From NCBI RefSeq assembly GCF_002760665.1, contig NZ_PDOB01000010.1, positions 1 through 64,000 on the forward strand: DNA of 64,000 nt, read 5' to 3'. Under the pieces are notes generated by a model, which was not told where the DNA came from, did not search any database, and saw only the letters and a list, made by a program, of their open reading frames with translations. Positions 1 to 8,692 of the stretch are shown one piece after another (within the stretch, counting starts at the first letter, position 1; each line of letters opens with the position of its first letter). Source of the DNA: Massilia psychrophila (lineage in GTDB: Bacteria; Pseudomonadota; Gammaproteobacteria; Burkholderiales; Burkholderiaceae_D). The position numbers and the translations under genes are program-made.

Positions 1-152
1 TCATGAGCGCTGACTACAATACGTACACCAGTAACAACCCGAACGTGTTCCATCGTTATTGGGATGGCAGGTCGGCTGGCGTGACGCAAAGCTATACCGG
101 CTGGAAGGGCTGGGGCGGCCAGGATGCGCACTCCACAATGAACGGTCGTTAA
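1..152 (+). CDS. C-terminal end of a beta-helix protein, paralogue of the next gene (partial)
   Basis: The window opens inside a gene; the readable frame ends with TAA at 150-152. Its last ~48 residues contain DYNTYTSNNPNVFHRYWDGR, which matches the C-terminal part of the gene at 444-2129 (DYNTYRSNNFNVFGHTWDGR), followed in both by a short tail with a Tyr/Trp-rich segment and a conserved DxHS motif. It is therefore the end of a tandem paralogue, presumably a secreted right-handed beta-helix protein. The ATG at position 3 is internal to the reading frame, not evidence for a start. A strong terminator follows at 251-280. Confidence 0.75.
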   Translation, partial: MSADYNTYTSNNPNVFHRYWDGRSAGVTQSYTGWKGWGGQDAHSTMNGR

Positions 153-250
153 GCAAGAGTAAGGAGCACGCGCATCCTTCCGAGCCGGTTTCTGCCGGTT
201 AGGGGATGACCGGGCCTGACATGCATGTTTTCATGGTCTTTTTATGACCC

Positions 251-280
251 AAAAATCCGCGGAAACGCGGATTTTTTTTT
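251..280 (+). terminator. Rho-independent terminator between the beta-helix paralogues
   Basis: An 11-bp perfect stem (251-261 with 266-276) closes a GAAA tetraloop, and the 3' arm runs into an uninterrupted stretch of T to 280. It ends the transcript of the upstream paralogue. It also shows that the coding frame open from 225 does not start there: the real start of the next gene must lie downstream. Confidence 0.9.
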
Positions 281-443
281 GCCGTCAATTTCTTTTTGCC
301 ATATCCCTGCTTGGGGGCATGAATTACCAGCAGTTTCTTTGACCTGTGTCGACACCGGCCTGAATCGTCCCCATGTTGAGCCCCTTACACTGGTTGAGCA
401 GATATCCACCGATCGATCACGCTATTTATTTCAGGAGAGAGCC

Positions 444-2129
444 TTGAACGTCTACGCATATTCTTCAAGAGTTTGTTTAAGCGCGTCCTTGCCGCGCATC
501 CATCGCAGCCATGTGCTTTGCAGGCACCGGTCGTTAGCGCTGCTGCTTGGCGCCGCGGCGCTGGGCTTGCACGCGCCGGCGATCACGGCAGTGCTGCCGA
601 TGCCCGACGGCATCGCCAACGGCGCCACCGTCAGCCTGCAATGCGGTAATGTCTACCAAGGCACACTCGAGTTGAGCGGCAAGTCCAACGTCACCGTCAA
701 GACCGTGGGCAACTGCGGCAAGGCCGGCATTTCTCCAGGCCGCGCCATTTCCGGATGGGCAAGGTATTCCGGCAGCATCTATTCAGCGCCGATCAGCTTT
801 ACCCCGCAGCAAGTGGCAATCGACGGCAGTGCAGTCAGTACCGCACATTGGCCCAACCAGCCATGGGCCACCAGCATCGCGGGTATGCCAGCGGGCGACC
901 TGAATGGCGCCACCATGGTGGTACTGGCGAATCAATCGGTGATCCAATCGCAGACGTTGACCGGAAACAGCATCGGCTCGGGCAAGCAATTCTACGTCGA
1001 GGGCAAACTGTGGATGCTCGACAGTCCGGGCGAATGGGCAGTGCAGGACGGCCGCATCTTCATGTGGGCGCCGGATGGTCAAAGTCCCGAAGGCCGCGCA
1101 TGGGCGGCGCCTGACAGCAATGGCATCAATGCCGATAAATCGCATGGCATCATCATCGATGGCGTCTCGATCTTCTCGGCGAATGACGGCATCAGCGCAA
1201 ACGAGTCTTCCGACCTTAAAGTGCTCAATACCGACATCAACAACAGCGCCAGGGACGGTATCTGGGCCAGCGGCAGCCGCGGTCTGCAAGTGAGTGGGAG
1301 CAACGTCTCGAACTCTCGCCGCAACGGCATCGATGGCTGGTATTCGATCACCGGCGCGGTCGTCTCGAACTCGATCATCGCCAACACCGGCATGGTCGGC
1401 ATGCCGTCCGCGTCCAACGCCGGCATCATGTTTGGCGGCGGCTCGGACAACCGCATCGACAACGTGCGGGTGCTGAACTCGGCTTACCACGGTATCAGCG
1501 TGATACATAACCGATTCACCTTCGTGCTCAACAGCCTCGTTGACATGGCGTGCGCGCGCCTGAGCGATTGCGCGGCGGTGTACACCTCGGCGCGTGACGG
1601 ACAGCCTTTGACCTTGCTTATCGAAGGAAACACCGTTACCAACACCAGGGGCATCCAAGCGATCGGCATCTACCTCGACGACCATGCCAACGGCGTCACC
1701 GTCAACCAGAACACGATAGCAAACAATAACCGAGGCGTAATGGTCCACAACGGCTTCAACAACGTCATTACCAACAATACATTTGCATCCAGCGGCGTCA
1801 CCCACCTGGGATTTGCCCAAGACGTCGGCAACGTTCGCAACAACCAGGTTACCGGCAATACCTTCAAGTCGACTGGCGGCGAGCACACCTTCAACCATGA
1901 GGCCGGGGCAAACTACAAAAATTTCGCCACCTACGATTACAACACCTATCGCAGCAACAATTTCAACGTGTTCGGCCATACATGGGACGGCCGCAGTCCC
2001 GGCCTCCCTCATAGTTATCAAAGCTGGAGGAACGAGATGCAGCAGGACGTTCATTCGGTGACAAGCGATGTGATTGGCGACGCGCCGCCCGGGGGCTCCC
2101 GGGGCAAGGGGAACCTTACCGGGCCCTAG
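444..2129 (+). CDS. Secreted right-handed parallel beta-helix protein
   Basis: 561 aa from a TTG start at 444, chosen because AGGAGAG lies 6-7 nt upstream and because the open frame before it contains a terminator. The N-terminus has a long basic n-region, then a hydrophobic core (LALLLGAAALGL) and an Ala-x-Ala-like cleavage region at about residue 49, so export is likely. The body (roughly residues 210-480) is rich in short Asn/Gly/Val repeats such as GIIIDGVSIFSANDGIS and ITNNTF, the pattern of right-handed beta-helix (pectate-lyase-like) coils. Such proteins often bind or cleave uronic-acid polysaccharides; here the link to polysaccharide is inferred from the opposite-strand glycosyltransferase genes. 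I see no motif that fixes a catalytic activity. A C-terminal block is shared with the fragment at 1-152. Confidence 0.75.
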   Translation: MNVYAYSSRVCLSASLPRIHRSHVLCRHRSLALLLGAAALGLHAPAITAVLPMPDGIANGATVSLQCGNVYQGTLELSGKSNVTVKTVGNCGKAGISPGRAISGWARYSGSIYSAPISFTPQQVAIDGSAVSTAHWPNQPWATSIAGMPAGDLNGATMVVLANQSVIQSQTLTGNSIGSGKQFYVEGKLWMLDSPGEWAVQDGRIFMWAPDGQSPEGRAWAAPDSNGINADKSHGIIIDGVSIFSANDGISANESSDLKVLNTDINNSARDGIWASGSRGLQVSGSNVSNSRRNGIDGWYSITGAVVSNSIIANTGMVGMPSASNAGIMFGGGSDNRIDNVRVLNSAYHGISVIHNRFTFVLNSLVDMACARLSDCAAVYTSARDGQPLTLLIEGNTVTNTRGIQAIGIYLDDHANGVTVNQNTIANNNRGVMVHNGFNNVITNNTFASSGVTHLGFAQDVGNVRNNQVTGNTFKSTGGEHTFNHEAGANYKNFATYDYNTYRSNNFNVFGHTWDGRSPGLPHSYQSWRNEMQQDVHSVTSDVIGDAPPGGSRGKGNLTGP

Positions 2130-2147
2130 ACAAGAGGCCTTTTTTTG
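2121..2147 (+). terminator. Possible weak terminator after the beta-helix gene
   Basis: A short GGCC/GGCC inverted repeat overlapping the stop codon is followed by seven T at 2141-2147 or so. The stem is only 4-5 bp with a 10-nt loop, so this is a tentative call supported mainly by the T run and its position between convergent genes. Confidence 0.3.
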
Positions 2148-2215
2148 TAGCCTGAAGAACGGAGGCGGGCAGGGCGCGCAATACGGCATGCAAAATGCCT
2201 ATTGGACTGACGGCG

Positions 2216-3016
2216 CTATTTTTGGTCAAATACTTTTGCCGCAATCAACTGCCTGGCGAACCCGACGACAAACAACGTGTTGGTGACGAGATAGCGCCGC
2301 AACAGTCTGCGTGGTTCGGAACCGAGCCGGTATAACCATTCCAGGCCGTGACGCTGCCACCACAGCGGCGCCCGGCTTTTCATTCCCGAGTGAAAATCGA
2401 AGGCGGCGCCGACGCCGATCATGACGGCGTCAATCTTGCCCCGGTGCGCCGCCATCCATTTTTCCTGCTTCGGGCACCCCAGCCCGACAAACACCACGTT
2501 GGCGCCTGAAGCGTTGATTGCGGCAACCTCCGCCTCGTCTTCGGCGGGTGAAGCCGAACGAAATGGCGGCGACAGCATACCCCGCACGTCGAGCAGCGGG
2601 AACGCATGCGCGATGGCAGTGCGCAAACTGCTCAAGGTGTCATGGGTGCTGCCGTAGAGGAAAATCTTCTGGCCGATGCGCTCTGCCTGACGCAGGTAGC
2701 GCCACATCAGGTCCGGGCCGGCGATCCGCTCCTGCGCGGGAAACCCCAGGCGGCGCAGGGCCCAGGCAATCGGTGCGCCGTCCGACATCGACAGGTCGGC
2801 GCCGCCGAGCGCACTTCTTAATTCTGCGTCGTGCGTTGCAGTGACCACCGAATGGACATTGCAGATGCAGACATAACGGGACTCCCGCACCGCCCCCCAG
2901 CTCAGGATATGCCCGATGGCGTCGTCCCAAAACAGCGCGTCAACCCAGGTGCCGAGCACCGAGTGCCCCCTGCGCAATGAGACGTTTTCCTTGTACTTCA
3001 GCGATGGCTTCTTCAT
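2216..3016 (-). CDS. WecG/TagA/CpsF-family glycosyltransferase
   Basis: 266 aa from the ATG at 3016 (an in-frame TTG sits at 3025). The family transfers N-acetylmannosaminuronate or related sugars to lipid-linked intermediates at the inner face of the membrane (GT26). Seen in the sequence: the VDAL...W N-terminal block, SDGAPIAWALRRLG with the Asp expected of the active site, GLGCPKQEKW, and the C-terminal block GVGAAFDFHSG...RAPLWWQRHGLEWLYRL...EPRRLLRRYL. Length is normal for the family. The start codon lies inside the upstream GT4 gene, giving a 77-bp overlap, and homology begins so early that the overlap cannot be avoided by moving the start. It is the last gene of the minus-strand polysaccharide run. 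Confidence 0.9.
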   Translation of the reverse strand: MKKPSLKYKENVSLRRGHSVLGTWVDALFWDDAIGHILSWGAVRESRYVCICNVHSVVTATHDAELRSALGGADLSMSDGAPIAWALRRLGFPAQERIAGPDLMWRYLRQAERIGQKIFLYGSTHDTLSSLRTAIAHAFPLLDVRGMLSPPFRSASPAEDEAEVAAINASGANVVFVGLGCPKQEKWMAAHRGKIDAVMIGVGAAFDFHSGMKSRAPLWWQRHGLEWLYRLGSEPRRLLRRYLVTNTLFVVGFARQLIAAKVFDQK

Positions 3017-4139
3017 AGATTTCAATCAGCATTTGATAGTTAATCGAAGGCGTGTATTTCGCCTCATATTCAGCGCGCGCCGCGCGTCCCATCCGTTGCA
3101 TTTGCTCGCCGTGTGCGCCAGCCCACGCTATTTTTCTGGACAGGTCGGCCTCGTCCCCCGGCGTGAACAGCAATCCGGTGACCCCATCCTGGACAATGTT
3201 GGCAAGGGCGCCGAGCCGGCTCGCAATTACTGGCAAGGCGCACGAATACGCCTCGAGGATCGTGGTGGGGAGTTGCTCCAGACACATGCTCGGTACGATC
3301 AAAAAAGAAGCCAAACGCATCCTTTGCATGATCTCCGCGCGCGAGCGAAACCCGAGGTAGCCGTCGCCCAATTGGCTTGCCACCGCTGTCTCCGACGGCC
3401 CGGCGCCGATTGCCTCGATGCGCGTATCGTCGCCCTGGCGGACCGCGCCCAGCAAGATGCCGATGCCTTTTTCGCTCGATAGCCGGCCGACAAACAGGCC
3501 GCCGGCGCGCTGACCTGGGCCGGGCGAATCGGCGCCATCGACAAAATTCGGCTTGATCCGCAGTCGTTGCGCCGGCAAGCCGCCGGCAACGAAGCGGTCG
3601 CGTGAAAACGCGCTCAAGGCGATATACCGGGTGATCCGGCTTTTATACGTGCCGGCCAGCCGATGCGCGCTCAACATGCCTGCCAGGACTGCGGACTGGG
3701 GCATTGACTCGCGGTAACATTTTCGGACGACGGCGCGCCACGGCGACTTGCCGAGGCAGTCTTCACAGATTGTGCCCTTGCGTAAAAACGTTCCCTGCGC
3801 GCACAGCAGGCGGAAATTGTGCAAGGTCTGCACCACTGGAATCCGCTTGCGCGCGGCCGTCCAGTAGATCGAAGGCGATATCAGGGGAAATGTGTTGTGA
3901 ACATGGATAAGATCGGGCTGAAAATCTGCGCAAACCGCATCCACGTCGCGCGCCGAGCGCCGCGACCAGAGGGCGGACGCGGCAGCCGTTGCAGCGGGAA
4001 GCGTGTGTAACTCGTCGTTGTGTCGCTGGTACAGTTGAACCGCATGCCCGCGCGAGCGCAGCAATGCCATTTCCATGTCGACGACGGCATCTTCACCGCC
4101 GAAATTTTGATACGCATTATGGACAAATAAAATATTCAT
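2940..4139 (-). CDS. GT4-family glycosyltransferase
   Basis: 399 aa from ATG 4139; homology begins directly with MNILFVHNAYQNFGGED, so the few upstream in-frame codons (TTG at 4154) are not needed. N-terminal GT-B half: HVHNTFPLISPSIY, a Cys-containing loop ICEDCLG common in sugar-nucleotide GT4 enzymes. C-terminal half: GGLFVGRLSSEKGI and PSMCLEQLPTTILEAYSCAL, which carries the E-x7-E-type donor-binding signature. It probably adds a sugar to a lipid-linked polysaccharide repeat unit on the cytoplasmic side. The last ~20 residues extend past the usual domain end and overlap wecG out of frame, which suggests a past deletion joined the two genes. Confidence 0.88.
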   Translation of the reverse strand: MNILFVHNAYQNFGGEDAVVDMEMALLRSRGHAVQLYQRHNDELHTLPAATAAASALWSRRSARDVDAVCADFQPDLIHVHNTFPLISPSIYWTAARKRIPVVQTLHNFRLLCAQGTFLRKGTICEDCLGKSPWRAVVRKCYRESMPQSAVLAGMLSAHRLAGTYKSRITRYIALSAFSRDRFVAGGLPAQRLRIKPNFVDGADSPGPGQRAGGLFVGRLSSEKGIGILLGAVRQGDDTRIEAIGAGPSETAVASQLGDGYLGFRSRAEIMQRMRLASFLIVPSMCLEQLPTTILEAYSCALPVIASRLGALANIVQDGVTGLLFTPGDEADLSRKIAWAGAHGEQMQRMGRAARAEYEAKYTPSINYQMLIEIYEEAIAEVQGKRLIAQGALGARHLG

Positions 4140-4299
4140 AAAGAACTGTCTCAATGATTATTATTGCCGTTATGAATTCAAATGCAGACGCGAAATTTAC
4201 AATAACAAGCGCTAATTTTATAGCGTTACATGCCGTCAGCTTGATATGGCGATAATGTCAATCAAGCCGATTCTCGAAAATTGGTACGCTTGGCAACTT

Positions 4300-5499
4300 T
4301 CATTCCATCGGCTTGTTATTCGCCTCGGCTACAGCCTGTTTGACGGCAATGACGCGTCGTTTTACCTGCCGCAAAACGCGCCACAGCCTTGTTGCGATTC
4401 GCCCCTTGAAGGTATCTTGGCTTTCGGCATTCATCAGCCAAAGCCGCGCCTCACGCAGATATCCGGCCGCGGCCGCGAACAGGACCTTGTCGACATTGCT
4501 CCAGTAATCGGCCCGACTGCGGTAGACGGCGATCCTGTCGAACTGCCGAGGCGTGGCGCCCAGGCTGGTCTTGTAAGCGTGCCGTCCCCACAACATATGC
4601 ACTTGCTTGCCGCCGCGCGCGACGTATTCGCAAATACTACGGTGACAGCATAGAGTTCCCATGCCGAACAGGTCGTAAGCCGGGTCATGGGCGCAGACGA
4701 GCATATGAAACCCTTGGCCGACCTTGCAACACACTGTGCCGGCGCACACCTTGCCGTCGATCGTGAGCACGCTGACCACGCCTAGGGTGCTGGCGAGCGC
4801 AACTATCCAATCGCATTCGTCATCGGTATACGCCGAAATTTTCTGCTGGTCGGCCATTCGCGCTTTATGGAGGCCGATAATAAAGCGCACCAAATCCTCG
4901 CTGACCGCCTCGCGCGGCAAGATGGCAAAGTGAAAGCCAGGGTGGGACCGGAGGAGGGCGTTGGCCTGGCGCCGAATACTCTTGCGGATATTTTTCGACA
5001 GGCTCGAGGAATATGCGTCGACAGTCGTCAGCGGCCCAATGACAATATCTTCGGCGCATATAAATTGTTGAAACGGATAGTGCAAGCCGCCAAGATCGGC
5101 AGTTATCGCATTAAATACAATGTTGGAAACCGACTCATAACGGGTGAACACAAAGGCGATAAAATCACGCGCTTCCGTCTTCGACATTTGAATTAATTCA
5201 TTGAGGACGGTTACCTGCTGGCCATTGCGATCGAACAGCAATACTGTCTCCACCGTCCCATTCTTTCGGGTAATGTATGTACTGGTGGTATCAGTCAGTT
5301 GTCCGGTTTGACGAAAATGCGGAAGCGTCGAGAACAGGCTGCCGTAGCGTTGCGCGATCTCTTCGTTGACAAAGTGCGGCACCTCCTCTTCATAGCATTC
5401 CGTAATGAGGCGGCCGCCTTTTGCAGACAATTGCAACTTGTTGCCTGCTGCTCGCGCTCGGGTGGGCAATGTTACCTGAACCTCATTCGGCCACTTCAT
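4300..5499 (-). CDS. FemAB-like/GNAT acyltransferase of a polysaccharide locus (copy 1)
   Basis: 399 aa from ATG 5499, preceded by GGAGGTG at ideal spacing. The C-terminal half matches the acetyltransferase domain found in polysaccharide loci (Acetyltransf_6/BioF2-like, related to FemAB): HMLWGRHAYKTSLGATPRQF followed by IAVYRSRADYW. The neighbouring gene at 5544-6707 has the same arrangement (LCWGRYQYKYKLMGV, DIYRSRSAYW), so these are tandem paralogues. The likely job is acylation of a sugar or sugar-linked amino group in the exopolysaccharide; substrate not predictable. No membrane segment. Base composition is much lower in GC than the flanking genes. Confidence 0.75.
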   Translation of the reverse strand: MKWPNEVQVTLPTRARAAGNKLQLSAKGGRLITECYEEEVPHFVNEEIAQRYGSLFSTLPHFRQTGQLTDTTSTYITRKNGTVETVLLFDRNGQQVTVLNELIQMSKTEARDFIAFVFTRYESVSNIVFNAITADLGGLHYPFQQFICAEDIVIGPLTTVDAYSSSLSKNIRKSIRRQANALLRSHPGFHFAILPREAVSEDLVRFIIGLHKARMADQQKISAYTDDECDWIVALASTLGVVSVLTIDGKVCAGTVCCKVGQGFHMLVCAHDPAYDLFGMGTLCCHRSICEYVARGGKQVHMLWGRHAYKTSLGATPRQFDRIAVYRSRADYWSNVDKVLFAAAAGYLREARLWLMNAESQDTFKGRIATRLWRVLRQVKRRVIAVKQAVAEANNKPME

Positions 5500-5543
5500 G
5501 GTGCACCTCCAAGCCGGCTTTCCGATGATGTTTCGCGCGTCGG

Positions 5544-6707
5544 CTATGCGGCATCGCCCGCCATCCGGAAACGTTTGATCTTGCGCAGCGTCTTTACTAG
5601 CAGCGGACCGAAACGCAATGATGGATTTTCTTCGTGTTCCATATTCAGCAGCCGTTTTTTCCACTCCTGCAGACAGGTTTTGACCGTCTTTATCAGGACC
5701 GTACCGGCGTTTTGCCAGTATGCGCTGCGGGAGCGATAGATGTCCAGGCTGGCGCGATCGCGCTGCACGCCCATTAATTTGTATTTGTACTGATAACGCC
5801 CCCAGCAGAGATGGCTTTCTTTCGCCCCGAGCGAAATCTGGTCGCAAATGGCCTGATAACAGCAGAGTATGCCGAGACTGTATTTTTGATACGCCGGATC
5901 GTACGAAATGATCTGGCCAAAATAATGATCGTTGACCCGCAGGCTGATTGATCCGCCACAAACCCGGTTGCCGATCAGGGCAACGGTAACCAGTCCGCTC
6001 AGCTTCGCCTGCCTGACGATCCAGTCGACTTCGTCGGGGTCGATGCCGAACCTGATATTTTTCTGGCCGATATTGATTTTCTTGAGGTCGATCAGGTCGT
6101 GCAGGTACTTTTCGTTGATTTCATCGCCCGCACAAACCTCAAAACGAAAAGTGGAATTATCGCGCGCTATTGCACGCAGATATCGCCTGATATTTCTACG
6201 CATTTTGGAACTGAGACTGTCGAGGTAGGCTTCCGGGGTTGCAGGTAGTGTGAGTACGATATCTTCCGATATCTCGTATTGGTGGCAGGGAAACGGTAAG
6301 CTGCCAATCTGATCGCCGATTAGCGAGAAAGAAATCACCGCTATCGACTTATCGTTAGAGAAAATATAGCTGGCAAACCGTTCCAGCTCTTCCGGCGCGA
6401 TATCGATCATTTCGTTGATGACGCTGACTTTCCTTTTTTCCCGCTTGAACAGCAGGATGGCAATTGCCTGCTCGCCCTTGCGCGCAACATACGTACTTGC
6501 ACCGTTGGCTTTACGCTGTACGGCGTGATGAGATAGCGAAGAATTGATGTGTTTGTAAAGGCGGTCGAGCTCCGTTTCAACGAAGGACGGAATCGCATTT
6601 TCGTAGCATGAAATGGTGACAGTTTCGGTTGGGACAGAGTGCGGTACGGAATGAATTGCTTGAAGAACACTTTTTTTCACCAGATTTGTGTTGATTAAAC
6701 TTTGCAT
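5544..6707 (-). CDS. FemAB-like/GNAT acyltransferase of a polysaccharide locus (copy 2)
   Basis: 387 aa from ATG 6707, with GGAG 9 nt upstream; a second ATG at 6716 touches that GGAG and is less likely. Same fold as copy 1: an N-terminal degenerate acyltransferase-like half, then SKMRRNIRRYLRAI, FGIDPDEVDWIV, and the C-terminal signature LCWGRYQYKYKLMGV...DIYRSRSAYW. The two copies are clearly homologous but well diverged, so they may act on different positions or substrates. It stands 44 bp upstream of copy 1 on the same strand. GC is low (a hand count over one 60-base line within the pair gave about 40-50%, against about 70% in housekeeping parts of this window), suggesting acquisition. Confidence 0.75.
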   Translation of the reverse strand: MQSLINTNLVKKSVLQAIHSVPHSVPTETVTISCYENAIPSFVETELDRLYKHINSSLSHHAVQRKANGASTYVARKGEQAIAILLFKREKRKVSVINEMIDIAPEELERFASYIFSNDKSIAVISFSLIGDQIGSLPFPCHQYEISEDIVLTLPATPEAYLDSLSSKMRRNIRRYLRAIARDNSTFRFEVCAGDEINEKYLHDLIDLKKINIGQKNIRFGIDPDEVDWIVRQAKLSGLVTVALIGNRVCGGSISLRVNDHYFGQIISYDPAYQKYSLGILCCYQAICDQISLGAKESHLCWGRYQYKYKLMGVQRDRASLDIYRSRSAYWQNAGTVLIKTVKTCLQEWKKRLLNMEHEENPSLRFGPLLVKTLRKIKRFRMAGDAA

Positions 6708-6768
6708 TTTAGGCATCTCCGTAGATTTACCAAAGAACGGTATTGGGCGGTAAAACAAGTATCGTCCC

Positions 6769-6780
6769 GGGTTATAACCC
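6769..6780. promoter_or_regulatory. Perfect 12-bp palindrome upstream of the acyltransferase pair
   Basis: GGGTTATAACCC is a perfect palindrome, and the flanking CC/CGG extend it with one extra base. It lies 60 bp upstream of the acyltransferase start and 90 bp after fcl ends, so it may be an operator or the core of a promoter (TATAAC as -10 on the minus strand). No matching -35 at ideal spacing was found. Confidence 0.3.
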
Positions 6781-6875
6781 CGGATTTTGATCATATTAAC
6801 AACATCATCGAAGCAAAGATGGTGATTTGGCAATTGTTTGCGGTGCGTCAGCAAACCGGCATCCGGGCGCGCGGT

Positions 6876-7889
6876 TCAGGCCCGAAGCAGCTCGTCGGCG
6901 GCATGGTTGGCATGGGTGCCGGAAGGCGTCAATCGCTGCGCCTCCAGGAAGGATTGGTAGGCTAGTTGCAAGCCTTTGCGGAGGGGCATGCTAGCCTTCC
7001 AGCCAAGCGTCTTCAGCTTCGATACCTCGAGCAGCTTGCGCGGCGTGCCGTCCGGCTTGCTGCTGTCGAACACAATGCGTCCGGCATAGCCGACGGTCTT
7101 GCCGATCAACTTGGCCAGGTCGCCGATCGCGGTATCCTCGCCGGTGCCGACGTTGATGTGCGAAAGCATGGTGTCGGTGTGCGCATGATAGACGCCAAGG
7201 TCGAGTTGCATGACGTGCACGCTGGCTGCCGCCATGTCGTCAACGTACAGGAACTCACGCATCGGCTTGCCACTGCCCCAAATCACGACCTCGTCCGCGC
7301 CGGTGGCTTTTGCTTCATGGAAGCGCCGGATCAACGCTGGTATGACATGGCTGTTTTCAGGGTGGAAATTGTCGCCGGGTCCGTACAGATTGGTCGGCAT
7401 CACGCTGCGGTAGTCGGTCCCGTACTGGCGGTTATAGCTTTCGCACAGCTTGATGCCGGCGATCTTGGCAATTGCATACGGCTCGTTGGTCGGCTCGAGC
7501 ATGCCGTTCATGAGGTATTCCTCGCGAATTGGTTGTTCGGCCAGCCGGGGGTAAATGCAAGACGAGCCCAGGAACAGCAGCTTTCCGATGCCGTTGCGCC
7601 AGGCTTCATGCACCACGTTCGTCTGCACCATCAGGTTATGGTAAATAAATTCTGCGGGATAGGTATTGTTGGCATGAATGCCTCCCACCTTGGCGGCGGC
7701 AAGGTAGACCTGGTCGATATGCTCGTTGCGGAAGAAGGCGCGGACTTCGGCCTGGTCTGTCAGCTCGAGTTCGGCATGGGTGCGGGTGACGATATTGGTG
7801 TATCCCTGCGCGCGCAGAGTGCGCACGATGGCCGATCCCACCAGGCCGTTGTGGCCGGCAACGTAAATACGGGTCTGCGTAGTATCCAT
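6876..7889 (-). CDS. fcl: GDP-L-fucose synthase (GDP-4-keto-6-deoxymannose epimerase/reductase)
   Basis: 337 aa; start ATG 7889 with TTGGAGTG just upstream. It converts GDP-4-keto-6-deoxy-D-mannose to GDP-L-fucose with NADPH, supplying fucose for the polysaccharide. Seen: dinucleotide-binding GHNGLVGS (residues 12-19), the catalytic SSC (109-111), and YAIAK with Tyr138 and Lys142, followed by [29 protein letters not shown], and the usual family length. The substrate is made by Gmd; only a decayed piece resembling gmd is found just upstream (7980-8137), so the pathway needs an intact gmd elsewhere. Confidence 0.95.
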   Translation of the reverse strand: MDTTQTRIYVAGHNGLVGSAIVRTLRAQGYTNIVTRTHAELELTDQAEVRAFFRNEHIDQVYLAAAKVGGIHANNTYPAEFIYHNLMVQTNVVHEAWRNGIGKLLFLGSSCIYPRLAEQPIREEYLMNGMLEPTNEPYAIAKIAGIKLCESYNRQYGTDYRSVMPTNLYGPGDNFHPENSHVIPALIRRFHEAKATGADEVVIWGSGKPMREFLYVDDMAAASVHVMQLDLGVYHAHTDTMLSHINVGTGEDTAIGDLAKLIGKTVGYAGRIVFDSSKPDGTPRKLLEVSKLKTLGWKASMPLRKGLQLAYQSFLEAQRLTPSGTHANHAADELLRA

Positions 7890-7979
7890 GGTTCACTCCA
7901 AAATATTGGGAAGGTATATCCGTGCGTTTGACCAGCCTATGGCGGCAGGCAGTCTCAAGGCCGTGGACTATTTGCTTCT

Positions 7980-8137
7980 TTACCACCGTTTCACAGCGTT
8001 CAGTGGACCAATGCCGATGCCGATGCCGATGCCGAGCTCGGCGACTTCAACGATAAAACGACACCCTGTAGAGCGGTGCCCGGTAGCGACCAGAAGATCG
8101 TCATGCGGGTAATTGCTGTTATCAGCGCAGTTTTCAT
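7980..8137 (-). pseudogene. gmd: Probable relic of GDP-mannose 4,6-dehydratase (gmd), both ends without the middle
   Basis: On the minus strand an ATG at 8137 reads MKTALITAIT, like the MKTALITGITG start of Gmd. Shifting one frame, the sequence then reads DDLLVATGHRSTGCRFIVEV followed by AELGIGI, which matches the late Gmd motif DDxxVATGxxxSVRxFIxxxAAELGI with the FI pair at the same spacing. So the first ten codons appear joined to a piece from near the C-terminus, with about 250 codons lost and a frameshift at the join. A 6-bp repeat then expands to Gly-Ile repeats and the frame stops at 7980. The position upstream of fcl is where gmd normally sits. The matches are short, hence the moderate confidence. 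Confidence 0.55.
8011..8034. repeat. Hexanucleotide tandem repeat, ATGCCG x4
   Basis: Four perfect ATGCCG units at 8011-8034, inside the presumed gmd relic, reading as Gly-Ile repeats on the minus strand. Confidence 0.9.
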
Positions 8138-8592
8138 GAGGATTGCTTTTTAGTATCAATTTATGGAATGCAATCCCTGTCGTGCAGCGTTCAACGCGTT
8201 ATTGCAAAAAATTAATAGTGCCGGGGAGATGTTAATGAACGGTTTTATAAAACTTGTCGTTCGGATTTATTCACGCGCTGATCTGACCCATAAAAGAATT
8301 CCATTGAGAACTTTTGCGGCGTTCCTCGTCGCAATGCAACTGTCTTGCCATTCAACGTATAGTGATGGATGAGCAACCCTTCATTTTGACTTGGAACAAA
8401 TGGAAGGGCTTGCCGTGTAACGGAATTCACCCAATTGAATTGCCGGGTAATATGTAGGTGAGCCGTATAGGATCGAAGCAGAACAATAAGTTTCTTTTCC
8501 ACATTTCGGTCCGCTCGACAATTTGCGGAAAGTCAAACGCAACATAAAGTTTTCGAATACGATTTCAAGCGGACGGTCCGCTATGCTTTTTC
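8138..8592. other. AT-rich stretch without a recognisable gene
   Basis: About 450 bp of noticeably lower GC than the surroundings. It holds only short open frames on both strands (up to 85 codons), none with a good ribosome-binding site or with sequence I recognise. Together with the gmd relic on its left it looks like decayed DNA at the edge of the polysaccharide locus. Confidence 0.5.
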
Positions 8593-8620
8593 TTGAAATT
8601 GACAAACTGGTTTCGATAAT
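8593..8620 (+). promoter_or_regulatory. Sigma-70-type promoter for the 108-aa gene
   Basis: TTGAAA (8593-8598), a 16-bp spacer, then GATAAT (8615-8620). Transcription would start near 8627, leaving a leader of about 65 nt before the ATG at 8693. Confidence 0.6.
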
Positions 8621-8692
8621 ATTTTTCTATTGTCATCTCAGCGTTAGCATGTATTTACCAGATTGCGGAAACGGCCAAGTTTGGAGGCGATA

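Noticed and set aside
225-443. N-terminal extension of the beta-helix protein from 225
   Set aside because: The extension is translated through a perfect terminator hairpin; the ribosome site and signal peptide favour the TTG at 444.
783-2189. A 468-codon minus-strand frame opposite the beta-helix gene
   Set aside because: No motifs; the plus-strand gene has signal peptide, ribosome site and beta-helix repeats.
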